Assembly (NCBI GenBank): GCA_003996215.1
Contig: QJPP01003424.1
Coordinates: 1-64,000 of the forward strand
Direction: 5' to 3'
Length of the DNA stretch: 64,000 nt
Source of the DNA: Jaltomata sinuosa
Taxonomy: Eukaryota; Streptophyta; Magnoliopsida; Solanales; Solanaceae
The position numbers were made by a program, and so were the translations under genes. A model generated the notes under the pieces. It was not told the DNA's origin. It saw only the letters and a program-made list of their open reading frames with translations, and searched no databases. Positions 22,195 to 33,449 of this stretch are shown here, piece after piece. Position 1 is the first letter of the stretch. Every line of letters begins with the position of its first letter.

Positions 22195-22759
22195 TTAGTT
22201 GAGGAGATAAGCTTGAGCTATCCCTTGCGGATCCTCTCCATTGTTGGGATCACTTGTATGTGAGGACGCAGTGTCTAATAACTCCATTATTTGTTTTGGT
22301 TCGAATTCCTTGTTCAGATTTGATAAAGCTTCTTCGAGCCTCCTTTTTAATTTCTCTTTCGATAGCTGAGATTCTTGCCATGACAACGAGCTTGATGCTC
22401 TAGTATTGTCTTGGACTGTTGGTGTCCAACCTTTGATTCTAATGGTCTCACTTAAATATTTGATCCTTTCAAATTCATGAATGTTGAAGGACCAATAAAT
22501 AATGTAAGAGATTCTTTTAGCAATAAAGAATTTACATAACTTGACATTTTTCGGTAGAGTGGAGATATTCTGCTCTACCTGGAATATTCAAACTGCTTAT
22601 GAAAATGTGTTGATAATACCTGTTTATTTCCTCCAAATTGGCTCCACCTTAGGTAGAACCATCTAGGTATTACTGCACTTTTCATCTCCTCTAAATATTT
22701 CACAAACCAGGAGTGAGTATTGGGCCTAACATACATGAAATTGTACCAAGCCGCCTTAT
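22195..22759 (-). pseudogene. EPRV-b: caulimovirid ORF fragment with HSWF motif
   Basis: On the minus strand the frame emerges from the T3 LTR at 22759 with AAWYNFMYVRPNTHSWFVKY and AVIPRWFYLRWSQFG. After a frameshift near 22580 it continues with FFIAKRISYIIYWSFNIHEF and a helical, charged tail rich in E and K (about 22386 to 22195), ending at a stop. The W/F-rich HSWF...P-x-WF arrangement resembles proteins of endogenous pararetrovirus copies in Solanaceae. I cannot say from the sequence whether it is the terminal transactivator-type ORF or an N-terminal polyprotein segment; position before the promoter-like region favours a terminal ORF. The start is lost to T3. Confidence 0.55.
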
Positions 22760-25700
22760 TGTCATGACCCGATTTCTCGGTCATAATGGCCCCTACAATC
22801 CTACAGTAGGCGAACAAACTACCGTAGCCCGAAACGGTTAGTAATGGGCTACCGTCTAAAAGTTTAAGCGGAAGAACAAATGAATAAGCGGAAGAAAGGG
22901 AACAAGATGAAAAAACTGGATAACAGGAGTAATATTAATACAAGCGGAAGCTAAACCAACCCAAAAGACCTGGTATCATAGCGATTAACAGCCGAACTAT
23001 ATCATGAGTACAAAGGTCCAAAAGTAATATATACATGATGTCTCCAAAACTATAATAGTACAAAATACATCAAGGGTAAACTAAAGTAAGGATCTGAATG
23101 CCAACAGCTCACCCTCAGCCTGGATGATCCAAATATAGCACCCCGCACGAGTCTCCGTCGCTCTACCAGTGATGGACCACACTAGGATATGCACCAGAAG
23201 ATGCAGAGGGTAAGATGAGCACCAAATGCAAAGAATAAGGCACATAGTAGGTATCATAGGCCGACTCGACACATATAAGGTAAAAGAGAAATAGCAAACA
23301 TAATAAAAGTAAACAGTCACAGAAATCAATGAAAAAGTACACAAGAACTAGCCTAGAGGGAAGACAATAGAAAGCAACATACAAGGCTAGCAAGGAAGAT
23401 ATATACACACATGCATATGTGAAAGTAAGAAATAACGCACGAGGGAGAGAAGAATAAAGGTAGACATGCTCGAAAAACAGGAATTAATAACCAGCAAAAA
23501 CATACCAATCTAAAAGCTAGAAGTAACAGCGTAGCGGAGTCCAACTCCACACTTATAACCGTAATAGAGAAAAAATCCATGATAAAGTAAAGAGAGTCTA
23601 TCTACAGTCCCCCGATCACCCATACAACTGAGGAATGCAATCAAGTGAAAACAAACCCTTCGGCATCCCAAACTACCAGAGCGTACAATCAACAAATAGC
23701 AAACAAGAGTGGAATCTCAAACAATGAATGAGATGATGCGTGATAACCTCAGGTTGAAATAGAACTTTTGTATGTACCTTCTCTGGTGCCGATCAGGCCC
23801 AGGATGCAGGTTCCATGGAAGGACACAATCCGTATACCTCTACTCCACCGTATACCCTTCCCCCTGGCACACGTAGCCCAAAGCCTCAGGCCCGGAGTGG
23901 GAAGGTCCATGGAGGTCTCGGACCCCATACTATAACTGAGAATCAAAATGTGTCCTCCAGAATCTAGTCCGGGTTCAAGCCAGTTGCTAAGTCTCAAATA
24001 TGCATGCCTAGACCCTATCTAGGACTAAAGTAGTGAAAATATGTCTCAAAAACCCCTTTAAGGGTGCCCGGGCATGATCGGATCTAAAATAGTAGTAAAA
24101 TATCTCAGATGCTCGACCCAGCCGATCCTAAAGTCATTTCAAATCAGTAAGAAAAGTCAGCAAGCACTCTGACCCGGTCGAGTCTAGAAATAGTAAAAAA
24201 ATCATGATAAAACCATATTTTAACCTTCTTTTACCCTAAGAAGATCCATGTATCAAGTCAAATCATTCCCAAATCCACTTTCATCAAAAACGGGCCCTCG
24301 GGGCCATGCAAGTTTAAGAAAAACAGTCCCAGTAGGACCGAAGCCAAAACCATAGTAAAATATGAGTAAATATGTTTATATGCATGAGAATGATATGATC
24401 AACACACAATAGCCGCCCAGCAGCTCATAACAACCTATAGGCCCTGCAAAGGCTCCCAAAGCTACTAAGCAAGCATAACCACCCTAGAAGGATAATTCTA
24501 TGTTCGGGACTCACAGACATTCCCAATGATCCCACCGTCTATGTTTCAGAGTCAACAAGGCCTCACAGGACCACAACGGTAATAATATCAAGTAATAAGA
24601 ATACTACACACAACGAAGGAAGGAAATGGGATGGATTGTGGGAAAGCGATCAAGGTATGTGGTACCAACCTAATAACCCAACCCAAGGATGCCAACTACT
24701 ACAATTTTACTCGATATATGCTAAGTCTAGGAGTTTAAATCGTAACCTACCTGTCGTTCGACGACAAGCTACGGGAATGACGATATCCGGGGCTGAGCTA
24801 CTCCGAGAAGCACCGAACGAGAGTCAAACTATCAAATTCAAGAGTAAAACATTAAGATGATTCTAACGATACCTATATTGCTACAATTGTAGCCTGGTTG
24901 AAATCTGGGTCAAAAGCGAGCCTGCAGGGTGCACACCCAAAACCAAAAACGAAAAGAACCACGAAGACCCCAATGATGCCAAGAAGGTATGCTCCAAATT
25001 TGAGCACAATTGGCGAAGAGAAGGTGCCAAAATAGACCGCTCAACTTGGGGTTTAAAGAATGGAATTTAGGAACTAAAAACAAAAATTTGGCGGGAGTTG
25101 CTTACCAAAACGATGAAATTTCAGCCAAGACGAGCAATTCTTCGTACCTACGAACATGCAAAATCTATAGGGGAAGAATCCATAAGAAAATTTCAATCTT
25201 TAGAAAGTAGCAACAATGGAGGAATTAAGAAAAACCAAGGAGGAAGAAGCTTACCAAAAGATGAGGTACTACGGAAAATCCATGAACAATTGACTTCCCA
25301 AGGCTTAGAACTGATTTAGAGAAAAATGGTGAAGAGATATTTGAGTTTTAGAGTGAGAAAGGTGTGGCGAAATGGCTGGAAAGATGAACATTCAGCAATT
25401 TATAGCTACTGGAAAATGGCCAGTGCCATCGGCGCTGAAGGCCTGCCACAGGCCAGCGCGATCGTGCTGCCTGGGCGCCGTTGGCGCTGAAGGCTGGTCT
25501 GCAACTATTTTTCTGCATTTTTTGAAAACTCTCTGGAGCATTCCGGGCACAATTGGAACCCGATATTTAAAATCTAATAATGCTAATAGAGTGGAAATGA
25601 CATTTCGGACTCAACAAAATCAATGAAACTTCCAGACGAGGTCGTTTTGGAGAAATGTTTACCCAAGTCAACACTAACGAAAAGGAGATCAAAGGCTTGA

Positions 25701-26168
25701 AATGAGTCTGGCTCACTCGAAACCCAAACCAACCATATTTCTAGCCCAAACTCAACATTCCGGAGCTGATGGAATCATTGGATTTTAAATCCGACACACC
25801 GATCATCGAAAGTCACCCTAAGTTACACTTCAACTCCAAATGGCTTGAAAACTGAGAAAACAACATAAAACCCACACCAAAAGTTCTCAGGCCTCAACTA
25901 AAGGTCCAACTAGACCAAACTCAATGCTCCGGAGTTAACAAAACCGTCAAAATTCAATTCCGAGCATGTTAGCTAAGAATGTTGACTAAAGTCAACGATA
26001 TTCTAAGTTTAAGCTCTAAAATAGGAAAACTGCCAAAATGACCAAACGAACGACCAGGGCACTGAACTACCGGTCCCAGCAGGCCATAAATGACTTGGGG
26101 CCGCTACAGAAAATCTCTAACAGTACAATAAATGCGTAAACGCAAAGATGACCGGAAGGGTCATCACA
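22760..26168 (-). repeat. T3 3' LTR (about 3.4 kb)
   Basis: On the minus strand it begins TGTGATGACCCTTCC (right, 26168) and ends GGTCATGACA (left, 22760). It is collinear with T2 and T4 LTRs, including the promoter segment with a TATA-like box at 25397-25405 and a GC-rich degenerate palindrome patch at about 25430-25490. Left flank is cttat (22755-22759); the partner copy is not in the window. Confidence 0.88.
25397..25405 (-). promoter_or_regulatory. TATA-like box of T3 LTR
   Basis: Minus-strand CTATAAATT in the context agtagctataaatt, equivalent to the T2 and T4 boxes and placed downstream of the GC-rich patch at about 25430-25490. Confidence 0.55.
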
Positions 26169-26185
26169 ACATCCACTACTAAAAA

Positions 26186-26205
26186 GACTTTCGTCCTCGA
26201 AAGTC
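26186..26205 (-). promoter_or_regulatory. T3 perfect hairpin upstream of the 3' LTR
   Basis: Perfect 8-bp arms gactttcg and cgaaagtc with a 4-nt loop, 18 bp from the LTR edge. The interval to the LTR, read on the minus strand, is tttttagtagtggatgt, the degenerated polypurine-tract region. Equivalent hairpins occur in T1, T5 and T6. Confidence 0.7.
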
Positions 26206-26237
26206 AAGAAGATGGGAGTACCTGAAGGCTCAAACAA

Positions 26238-26818
26238 CTACATATACTGAGCACACAACTCATTCTTAGTCTCCCAAGTAGACTCCTGGATCGGATGGTG
26301 CCTCCACTGAACTTTCACAATCGAAATCTCCCTAGATCTCAATCTCCTGATATCACTGGCCAGAATAGCTATCGACTCCTCAACAAATGACAAGCTCTCA
26401 TCTAACTGAACTAAATCCCAATGCAACATATGAGACTCATTTGGCACAAACTGGCACAACATAGAGACATAAAACACTGGATGAACAACCAAAAACATCA
26501 GAGGCAAGGCTAACATGTAGGTAACACTACCAACCATATGAAGAATCTCAAATGGCCCAATAAACCTAAGGCTAAGCTTTCCGCACCGACCAAATCTCTT
26601 TATGCCATTCACGGGCGATACCCGAAGGAAAACTAAGTCACCAATATTGAACTCCAAGGCACAAAGTCTACGATCAGTGTAGCTCTTATGCCTACTCTGG
26701 GCTATCTAAGCCTGTCTTGAATCAAACAAACTCGGTCCAAGGAATCTCTAAGAAAATCTATACTCTGCGGTCTGGACTCTAACCTATCAAATCAACCAAT
26801 CGGTGATCTGCAACACTA
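26238..26818 (-). pseudogene. pol: T3 integrase C-terminus with chromodomain
   Basis: Read on the minus strand from 26818: SPIGWF-type integrase end, the linker with YTDRRLCALEFNIGD-type sequence, an SH3-like block (DLVFLRVSPVNGIKRFGRCG), HPVFYVSMLCQFVPNESH, and a chromodomain with VEESIAILASDIRRLRS and VKVQWRHHPIQESTWE. An in-frame stop lies near 26708 (LDSP-type linker), upstream of the ORF starting at 26657. The protein closes about 70 bp before the LTR. The chromodomain core W..HPIQESTWE is conserved with T1. The integrase DDE core is absent because the element is cut at 26818. Confidence 0.82.
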
Positions 26819-29315
26819 TGATGACCCTTCCGGTCATCTTCACATTTTCATATTTATTGCATTGTTAGAGCCTTTCTATATTGGCCCCAAGTCATTTATG
26901 GCTTGCTGGGATCGGTAGTTTGGTGCCCTGGTCGATCATTTGGTCATTTTAGCCGTTCGCCTGTTTTAGAGCTTTAAACTTAGAATATCATTGACTTTAG
27001 TCAACATTCTTATCTAACGTGCTCAAAATTGAATTCGTACAGTTCCTTTAACTCTGGAGCGATGCATTTGGTCTAGTTGGACCTTTAGTTGAGGCCTGAT
27101 AACGTCTGGTGTTGGGTTTGTGTTGTTTTCTCAGTTTTCAGGCCATTTGGAGCTGAAAGTGTAACTTAGGGTGACTTTCGATGATCGGAGTGTAAGATTT
27201 GAAATTCGATGATTCCACCAGCTCCGGAATGTTGAGTTTGGGCTAGGAAGATGGCTGGTTTGGGTTTCAGGTGAGTCAGAATCATTTCGAGCCTTTGAGT
27301 TCCTTTTTGATAGTGTTGACTTGGGTCAACATTTCTCCAAAATGACCTCATATGGAAGTTTCGTCGATTTTGTTCAGTCCGGAACATTGTTTCCACTTTA
27401 TTAGAATTATTGGTTTTCGAATATCGATTTTCGATTGTGCTCGAAATTCCCCATCGAGTTTTTTTAAAATTGTAGAAAATCAGTTGCGGCCAGCAGCTAT
27501 AAATAGTTGAAAATTCATTTTTCTAGCCACTTCTCCTCACTTTTCTCACTCTAAACTCATTTTTCTCTCTACCAATATTGCTCTTGATCATTTCTAATCC
27601 TTGGGGAATCAATTTCTTGTGGATTTTCTGTGTTTTTCCGATTCTTGGTAAGTCATCTTCCCAACTTGTCCTTTGAGCTTCCCTTGGATTTTATTAATTT
27701 CCTCCATTATTGCTCCTACCAATGCTTGGAAATTCTTATGTAGTGGCTTCCCCTAGCTAGTTCATGCTTCGTCGAAGTAAAGGATTGTCCATCTCGGCTT
27801 AAAATTCCATATTTGTGGTAAGTAATTCCTGCCCAATTTCTGTTTTTACTTTTGAAATTTCCATTCTTTAATACCCAACTTGGGCGGGCTGTTTTGGTGC
27901 CCTTCCCTTGTCCAATTGTGCTCAAATTTGGATCATGCCTTCTTGGCATTATTGGGGTCATCGTGGTTATTTTCATTTTTGGTTTCGGGTTACAGGCCTT
28001 ACGGGCCCGCTTTTGACTCGGATATCGACCCGGCTATAATTGTAGCAATATGGGTATTGTTAGACACATCTTAACATTTTGTTCATGAATTTTATAGTTT
28101 GATTCTCATTTGGAGCTTCTCGAAGCAGCTCGGCCTCGGATATCATCGTTCCCGCAGCTTGTCATCGGACAATAGGTAGGTCACGGCTTAACTCCCTAGA
28201 CTTCACATATATCGGGTCAAATTGCACTAGTTGGCATCCTTGGGTTGGGTTATTAGGTTGGTACCACAGACTTTGACCGCTTTTCCATGATTCATCCTAT
28301 TTCATTCCACCGTTGTGTGTAGTATTCCTATTAGTTGATATATTTATTACCCTTGTGACCCCGTGAGGTCATGTTGACTCTGAAACATAGAAGGTGGGAT
28401 TATTGGGAATGTCCACGAGTCCCGAACATAGAAATATCCTTCTAGGCTGATTATGCTTGCTGAGTAGCTTCGGAGCCTGTGCAGGGCCGTTAGGTTTATT
28501 GTGAGCTGCCTGGCAGCTATTTGGGTTGATCATATCATTTCCATGCATATAAAGAGGTTTTCCATGTTTTATTATGGTTTTTGTCTTTGGGCCTATGGAA
28601 ACTGATTTTCTAAACCTTGCATGGCCTCGGTGGCCCGTTTTCGATGAAATTGTATTTGGAAATGGTTTGACTTGATACGTGGATCTTCTTGGGGTAAAAG
28701 AAGGTTAAAGATATGGTTTTATCATGATTTACTACTATTGATAGACTCGACCGGGTCGGAGTGCTAGCTGAGTTTCCTTACTGATTTGAAATGATATCAG
28801 GCTCAGTCGGGTCGAGCATCTGAGATGTATTTACTACTGTTTTAGACCTAGTCATGCCCAGGAATCCTTGGAAGGGTTTTTGAGTCATCTTTTTCACTGT
28901 TTTAGTCCTAGACGGGGTCTAGGCAAGCATACTTGAGACTTAGCCACTGGTTTGAACCCGAACTCGATTCCGGAGGACAAGTTTTGATTTTGAGTTTTAG
29001 TATGGGGTCTGTGACCTCCATGGACCTTGCCACTCTGGGCCTGAGGCATTGGGTCATGTGTGGCGAGGGGAAAGGCATATGGTGGAGTAAGGGTATACGG
29101 GTTGTGTCCTTCCATGAAACCTGTCTGCTGGGACCGATCGGCACCAGAGGAGGTACATATAGAGGTTCTATTTCACCCTAAGGTTTTCATGCATCATATC
29201 ATTCATTGTTTGAGATACCACCCTTGTTTGTTGTGTGTTAATTGTACGCTCTGGTAGTATGGGATGCCGGAGGGTTTGTTTTTACTTGATTGCATTCCTC
29301 GATTGTATGGGCGGC
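26819..29315 (+). repeat. T4 LTR, left segment
   Basis: Begins TGATGACCCTTCCGG and follows the T2/T3 LTR order, with TTGACTTTAGTCAACATTC-type blocks, the promoter segment and the shared 3' half, until gtatgggcggc at 29315. The sequence then changes to OG and the LTR resumes at 41506. Together the two parts give about 3.43 kb. No primer site or gag follows the right end (42436), so this is a solo LTR or the 3' LTR of a rearranged element. Left flank is T3 pol. Confidence 0.88.
27498..27505 (+). promoter_or_regulatory. TATA box of T4 LTR
   Basis: TATAAATA in the context cagcagctataaatagttg, the best match to a TATA box among the LTRs of this family. T4 lacks the GCGATAGCGC palindromes that precede it in T2. 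Confidence 0.65.
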
Positions 29316-30999
29316 TACATAAATGTAGGAACATGCCTTTTGGAAAGCAGTAAACTGTACGAGGCAATTTAAAACACAAAGGGCGGGTCGCGGAGCCTCA
29401 TTTGGACCATCGCCGAATTTTGTAAAATAAAGTCTTTGTCTACCCAGCCGAGTGGAGTGTAGCCAAGGGAGTGGCGACCTAGTTTTGTAGCTTTTCGCCT
29501 GGCTGGGCATCCTTAATCGTGGGTTCATTAGGGATTTCTTCTGTTATAGCATCACATTTCTCGAACAGATCTCCTATTCCATCCTCTAATCCATCACTCG
29601 GAGGACTAATATGTACTGGGAATGACAGATATAGATGAGGAAGTGGTTTAGGCAATCCTGACTGCTTCTTCTTCCCGACTCTAGCCTTGTCTTTTCGGAT
29701 CTCGTACCCTAATCCGTGCCTAGTTGTTTGTCCGGGAATGATCAAGGGCTCTGTCATACCATCGAGTCCTTTCCTAAACCAAATCCTGGCTCGTATCCGG
29801 TCCTTAACATCGTGGTTGCAAGCATCTTATAAATCGGTGGCATGGGAAATTTCAGGAGCAAGGTCTTCTCCAGTGGAATTGACGATCTCTACTATGTAAA
29901 AGTTACTCCCCCTCGGGACTTCCTCAATTACAGGAACATAACCATTAGGACGACTCAAGTGACTTCCTTCTCCGTGGATTACCACCTCATGTTCTTCCCA
30001 AACAAATTTTCTCCATCTGGTGCAAGGTTGATGGCACAGCTCCGGATCCGTGGATCCATGGCCTTTCAAAGAGCAAGTTATAGCTAGCGCCGATGTCCAT
30101 GACTTGGAATTCGGTACGAAATTCAGTGGGTCCCATTTGGATGTACAAGTTAAATTCTCCGATAGTGTCTCTTTGACCTCCATCAAAAGCTCTCACACTG
30201 ACCCTGCTATGGCGAATCTTTCCTAGGTCATACTCCAACTGGGTCAGCGCTGACAATGGATAGATATTCAGCCCTAATCCATCGTTGATCAATACCCTGC
30301 TCACGATCTTCTCTTGAATTTTGATAGTTATATGCAAGGATTTGTTGTGCATCATGCCTTCGAAAGGTAACTCATCATCACTAAAGCAAATGCGATGACA
30401 CCCCCCAGGACTTGGCTTACCATGGCGGTCAGATTCTTTGCACTACTACCTGTCGGTATATAAGCTTTGTTCAGAACTTTGAGTAATGCTTGTCTGTGGT
30501 ACTGGGAACTCATGAGTAGTGCCCAAATGGAAATCTGGGTGGGGTTTTTCTCCAAATGCTTCACAACGAAATACTCCTTTGACTGCATTCTTTTCCAAAA
30601 TTCTTCCGCTTCTCCTTCGGTGATTGGCCTCTTTTGTAGGTCCTTTTTGTAAGTATCATTCACCAAATCATCGGGGATATAACATCTTTCCGATCTTGTC
30701 ATACCATGGGCTGCATCGGCCTCAACCATGAACTCCCTTTCTGCTGGTACCAAAGCGAAAGCTTGCTGTGGTGCTGCTAATACAATGAACGACGACTTCT
30801 CCGTGACGCTCAAGGCATCCACATACCTCTCCAACTCTTTTGGCTTTCTAGGACTAGCTAACACTATGGATTTGCTCACGACCCAGTCTTCTTCTATCTC
30901 GATCATATTTTCAGCGGATCCTCTGTGATTTGGAAGTGGGTTGCTGTTAACATTCGGCGGTGTCATTTGCAAAGTGATCACCTTCTGATCAATCAAGTC
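29316..30999 (-). pseudogene. pol: OG Gag-to-protease region
   Basis: Minus-strand reading. From about 30750 to 30370: ITEGEAEEFWKRMQSKEYFV and ISIWALLMSSQYHRQALLKV, the typical Tat segment before the protease. The protease follows (30355 to about 29990): SRVLINDGLGLNIYPLSAL and SYNLLFERPWIHGSGAVPST. The active-site triad reads N-D-G, where D-D-G or D-N-G with a leading aspartate is usual in this lineage. The tail EVPRGSNFYIVEIVNSTGED is also typical. The frame changes near 29990 and 29820, and the segment 29757-29479 (PLIIPGQTTRHGLGYEIRK) ends in a stop near 29479. It stops at the T4 junction well before RT. Confidence 0.8.
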
Positions 31000-32874
31000 C
31001 TGAATATTATGCTGAAGGTTAATGCAGTCTTCGATACTATGTCCGGCAACCCCAGAGTGGTAGGCACAATGTCGATCAGCTTTGTAGAAAGGAGAATTGG
31101 TGTTGCCAGGTTTGTGTGGAGCGGGTTGAATAAGTATGGCGGCCTTCAATCTCTCATACAACTGGGTTCTGGTTTCAGCTAGTTGGGTAAAAGTTCAAGG
31201 AATCTTCTTTTCTTGGTTCGGACGGGGAAGATTGGCATTAGTAGGAGGATGAACCTGGCGGTTGTTCTGGTTCTCCGGAGCCTTCTGATACACTTGAAAA
31301 CTTTGGGGAGGGGCTTGGTAAATAGGTTTCATATTTGGTCGTGGATCTTGGTAAATAGGCTGAGTATTTGGTTGTGGAGCTTGGTAGATAGGCTGAGTAT
31401 AGAAGATTGGTTGAGGGTTTTGTGGAGCTGGGGAGGGGTTATTAGAACAAGTGGATTCTTATAACCAGCTCCGAAGGGTTTATTTGGTTTTGGACTAGTA
31501 TTGAAAGACACTGAAGATACCCCCTCTCTCTTTTTCTTGGGAGGGCCTATTGGTCCTGAAGAAATCAGGGTCTTGGCAATCTTGCCACTGTGGAGCCCTT
31601 CTTCTACAATCTCTCTGATTTTGTCTAAGTCGGCGAACTGGGTCTTTACCGCCGATATCATCTTATCATAAAATTCTGATTCCTAGGCGCGCATAAACAC
31701 CGCACTTATTTCTTCCTCGGTCATAGGAGGCCGGACTCTTTCAGCCTCTTTTCTCCACCGGTAAGCACAATCTCTGAAATCTTCATTGGATTTCTGCCTG
31801 ATGCATCCCAGGGAATAGCAATTCGAGATGACTTCTACATTGTATGTAAATCTCTGGGTGAAGTCTCGGGCGAGATCGCTCCACTTGGACCACTTTTTCA
31901 ATTCTTGGGAGGCAAAACATTCCAACGCCTCTCCATTTAGACTTCGACTAAAGAGTCTCATTAGCAGCGCGTCGTTCCTTCGTTCGCCGACCATCTGATC
32001 AGAGTAACTCCTTAGGTGGGCTTCGGGACTACTAACACCATTGATGATTTCAAACTTTGGAATTTTGAATCCTTCTGGTAGGTTCATCTCAGGGTGAATG
32101 CAGAGATCGTCATAATCGTAGCCTTTCTCGTAAGGCGAATTTTGCAACTCTTAAATCTAGGCCATTTCCTCCCTTATTTGTGCCATATCGAGGTCACGTT
32201 TCAATTCTGCGGCCTTCAACTCTCTTTCTTTCTCTTCATAATGATCTAACTTAGGGTTCTCCTCGAGGATGGGGTATGGTTCTGTTATGGTATGAAAAAC
32301 GGGGGGTATGTTCTGCATGGGTGGGGGTTGGATGTGTGGAGTAGTATTTGGGTACGTAGGGGGTAAAGCTATGTGGGTTAGCAGTGTTGGTGACATTAGG
32401 ATGGTTGTTTTGAGAGTTGTAGGTGTTTTGTGGAGTGTTCTAGAGGTTTGGAGGGTTCTGTGGGAGATAGGCACCTGGATTGTTATTCTGGTTAGTATGT
32501 TGAACAGGGGGAGTATGGGTCTGGTATAGGGACCTGAAGAGGGAGGGGTTATTGTTGACAAGTTCATTTGAAAGCCTGGGAATAGAAGAGGAGGGGATGT
32601 CTTTTGGTTGATTTACGATTTGCGGAGAATTGAGTGGAGGGTTTTGAGGAGGGGGCTGAGAGTCACCTAAAGCAGGAGTATTGACGACGATTACCAAGCT
32701 AGCCATGTCTTTTGCCTTTTTCACTTCTTCCTGCATCTTTTCTAATTTCTTTGCAAGCTCTGCGATGATTTCATTCTGTTCAGCGATGACGCTGTCCCTT
32801 ATAGCCAAGGCGTTTTCTTCCTCACTATCAGTCATTCTTTCTTCAGACAAGAGAGGGTCAGAGGATGGATTCAA
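31000..32874 (-). pseudogene. gag: OG gag
   Basis: Starts at an ATG at 32874. An N-terminal coiled coil rich in E and K (EQNEIIAELAKKLEKMQEEV) is followed by a proline/asparagine-rich tract. Frames then shift near 32440-32570 and a stop lies near 32157. The capsid domain reads FKIPKFEIINGVSSPEAHLR, LLMRLFSRSLNGEALECFAS, DLARDFTQRFTYNVEVI and EDFRDCAYRWRKEAERVRPP, all conserved in Tat elements. At about 31023-31068 the motif CAYHSGVAGHSIEDC stands where a zinc knuckle is expected; the spacing CX2HX5HX4C differs from the classical CCHC knuckle. It would form the virus-like particle. Confidence 0.83.
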
Positions 32875-33449
32875 GTGTGGTTTCGAGCGATAGAAGTAAA
32901 AGTGTTCAGCCAGTTTTTGTCAACACAAATTAGTTTCTTTTATCTGTTAAGATAAAAAACAACTCAAAGGCCACTATGTTATGTTTCGTTAGTGACGAAT
33001 AATACAAGATATATGACAAGGAATAAACACATAGGAATTGCTTTAAACACATAAAAGTTGCTTTTCGTCAAGGCAAATTGGTCCACGGGCAGTTTTGACT
33101 CAATCGTTTCAAAGGACAGGATTTTGTCCGTTGATTTGGGATAAATAGGTTTTGTCAGGAAAGGTTGATTTTGTTGATCTTGTAACATCTCTGCCTAATG
33201 TTCTCCCGAACTCTTCGTTGTCTTCGTCGATATGGAGAAATGACAATTTCTTTAAGACATGGGCCGGGCCTTGAAGGCTGCCTACGTATCTCATGAAGGA
33301 GAATTCAAGCCCTACGTAGTTCGAACTTGTGAAAGATAAGTGTTCTCATTTCATTTCATCCACTATTCTAAATACAAAGGGAAAGTAAAAGACGACATAG
33401 AAAATAAAAATAAAGAAACTGAAAGCTAAAACTCTGCTACTTCTGCTAC
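32875..33449. other. OG intergenic segment between accessory ORF and gag
   Basis: About 575 bp with no domain that I recognise on either strand. It lies upstream of the gag ATG and may be leader sequence of gag, for example an intron or untranslated spacer. Confidence 0.4.

Larger units (their letters stand above)
22760..26818 (-). mobile_element. T3: Tekay-type chromovirus, 3' part
   Basis: Minus-strand element with its 3' LTR (22760-26168), polypurine-tract region and the end of pol (26238-26818). The rest of pol is missing: the T4 LTR begins at 26819 and no T3 sequence is found on the far side of T4. The left end abuts EPRV-b, so T3 was inserted into that copy. The family is the same as T1, T2 and T4. 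Confidence 0.88.

Noticed and set aside
22195..22759. Naming the EPRV-b ORF a viral transactivator
   Set aside because: Position fits, but no transactivator signature could be identified by eye; left unnamed.
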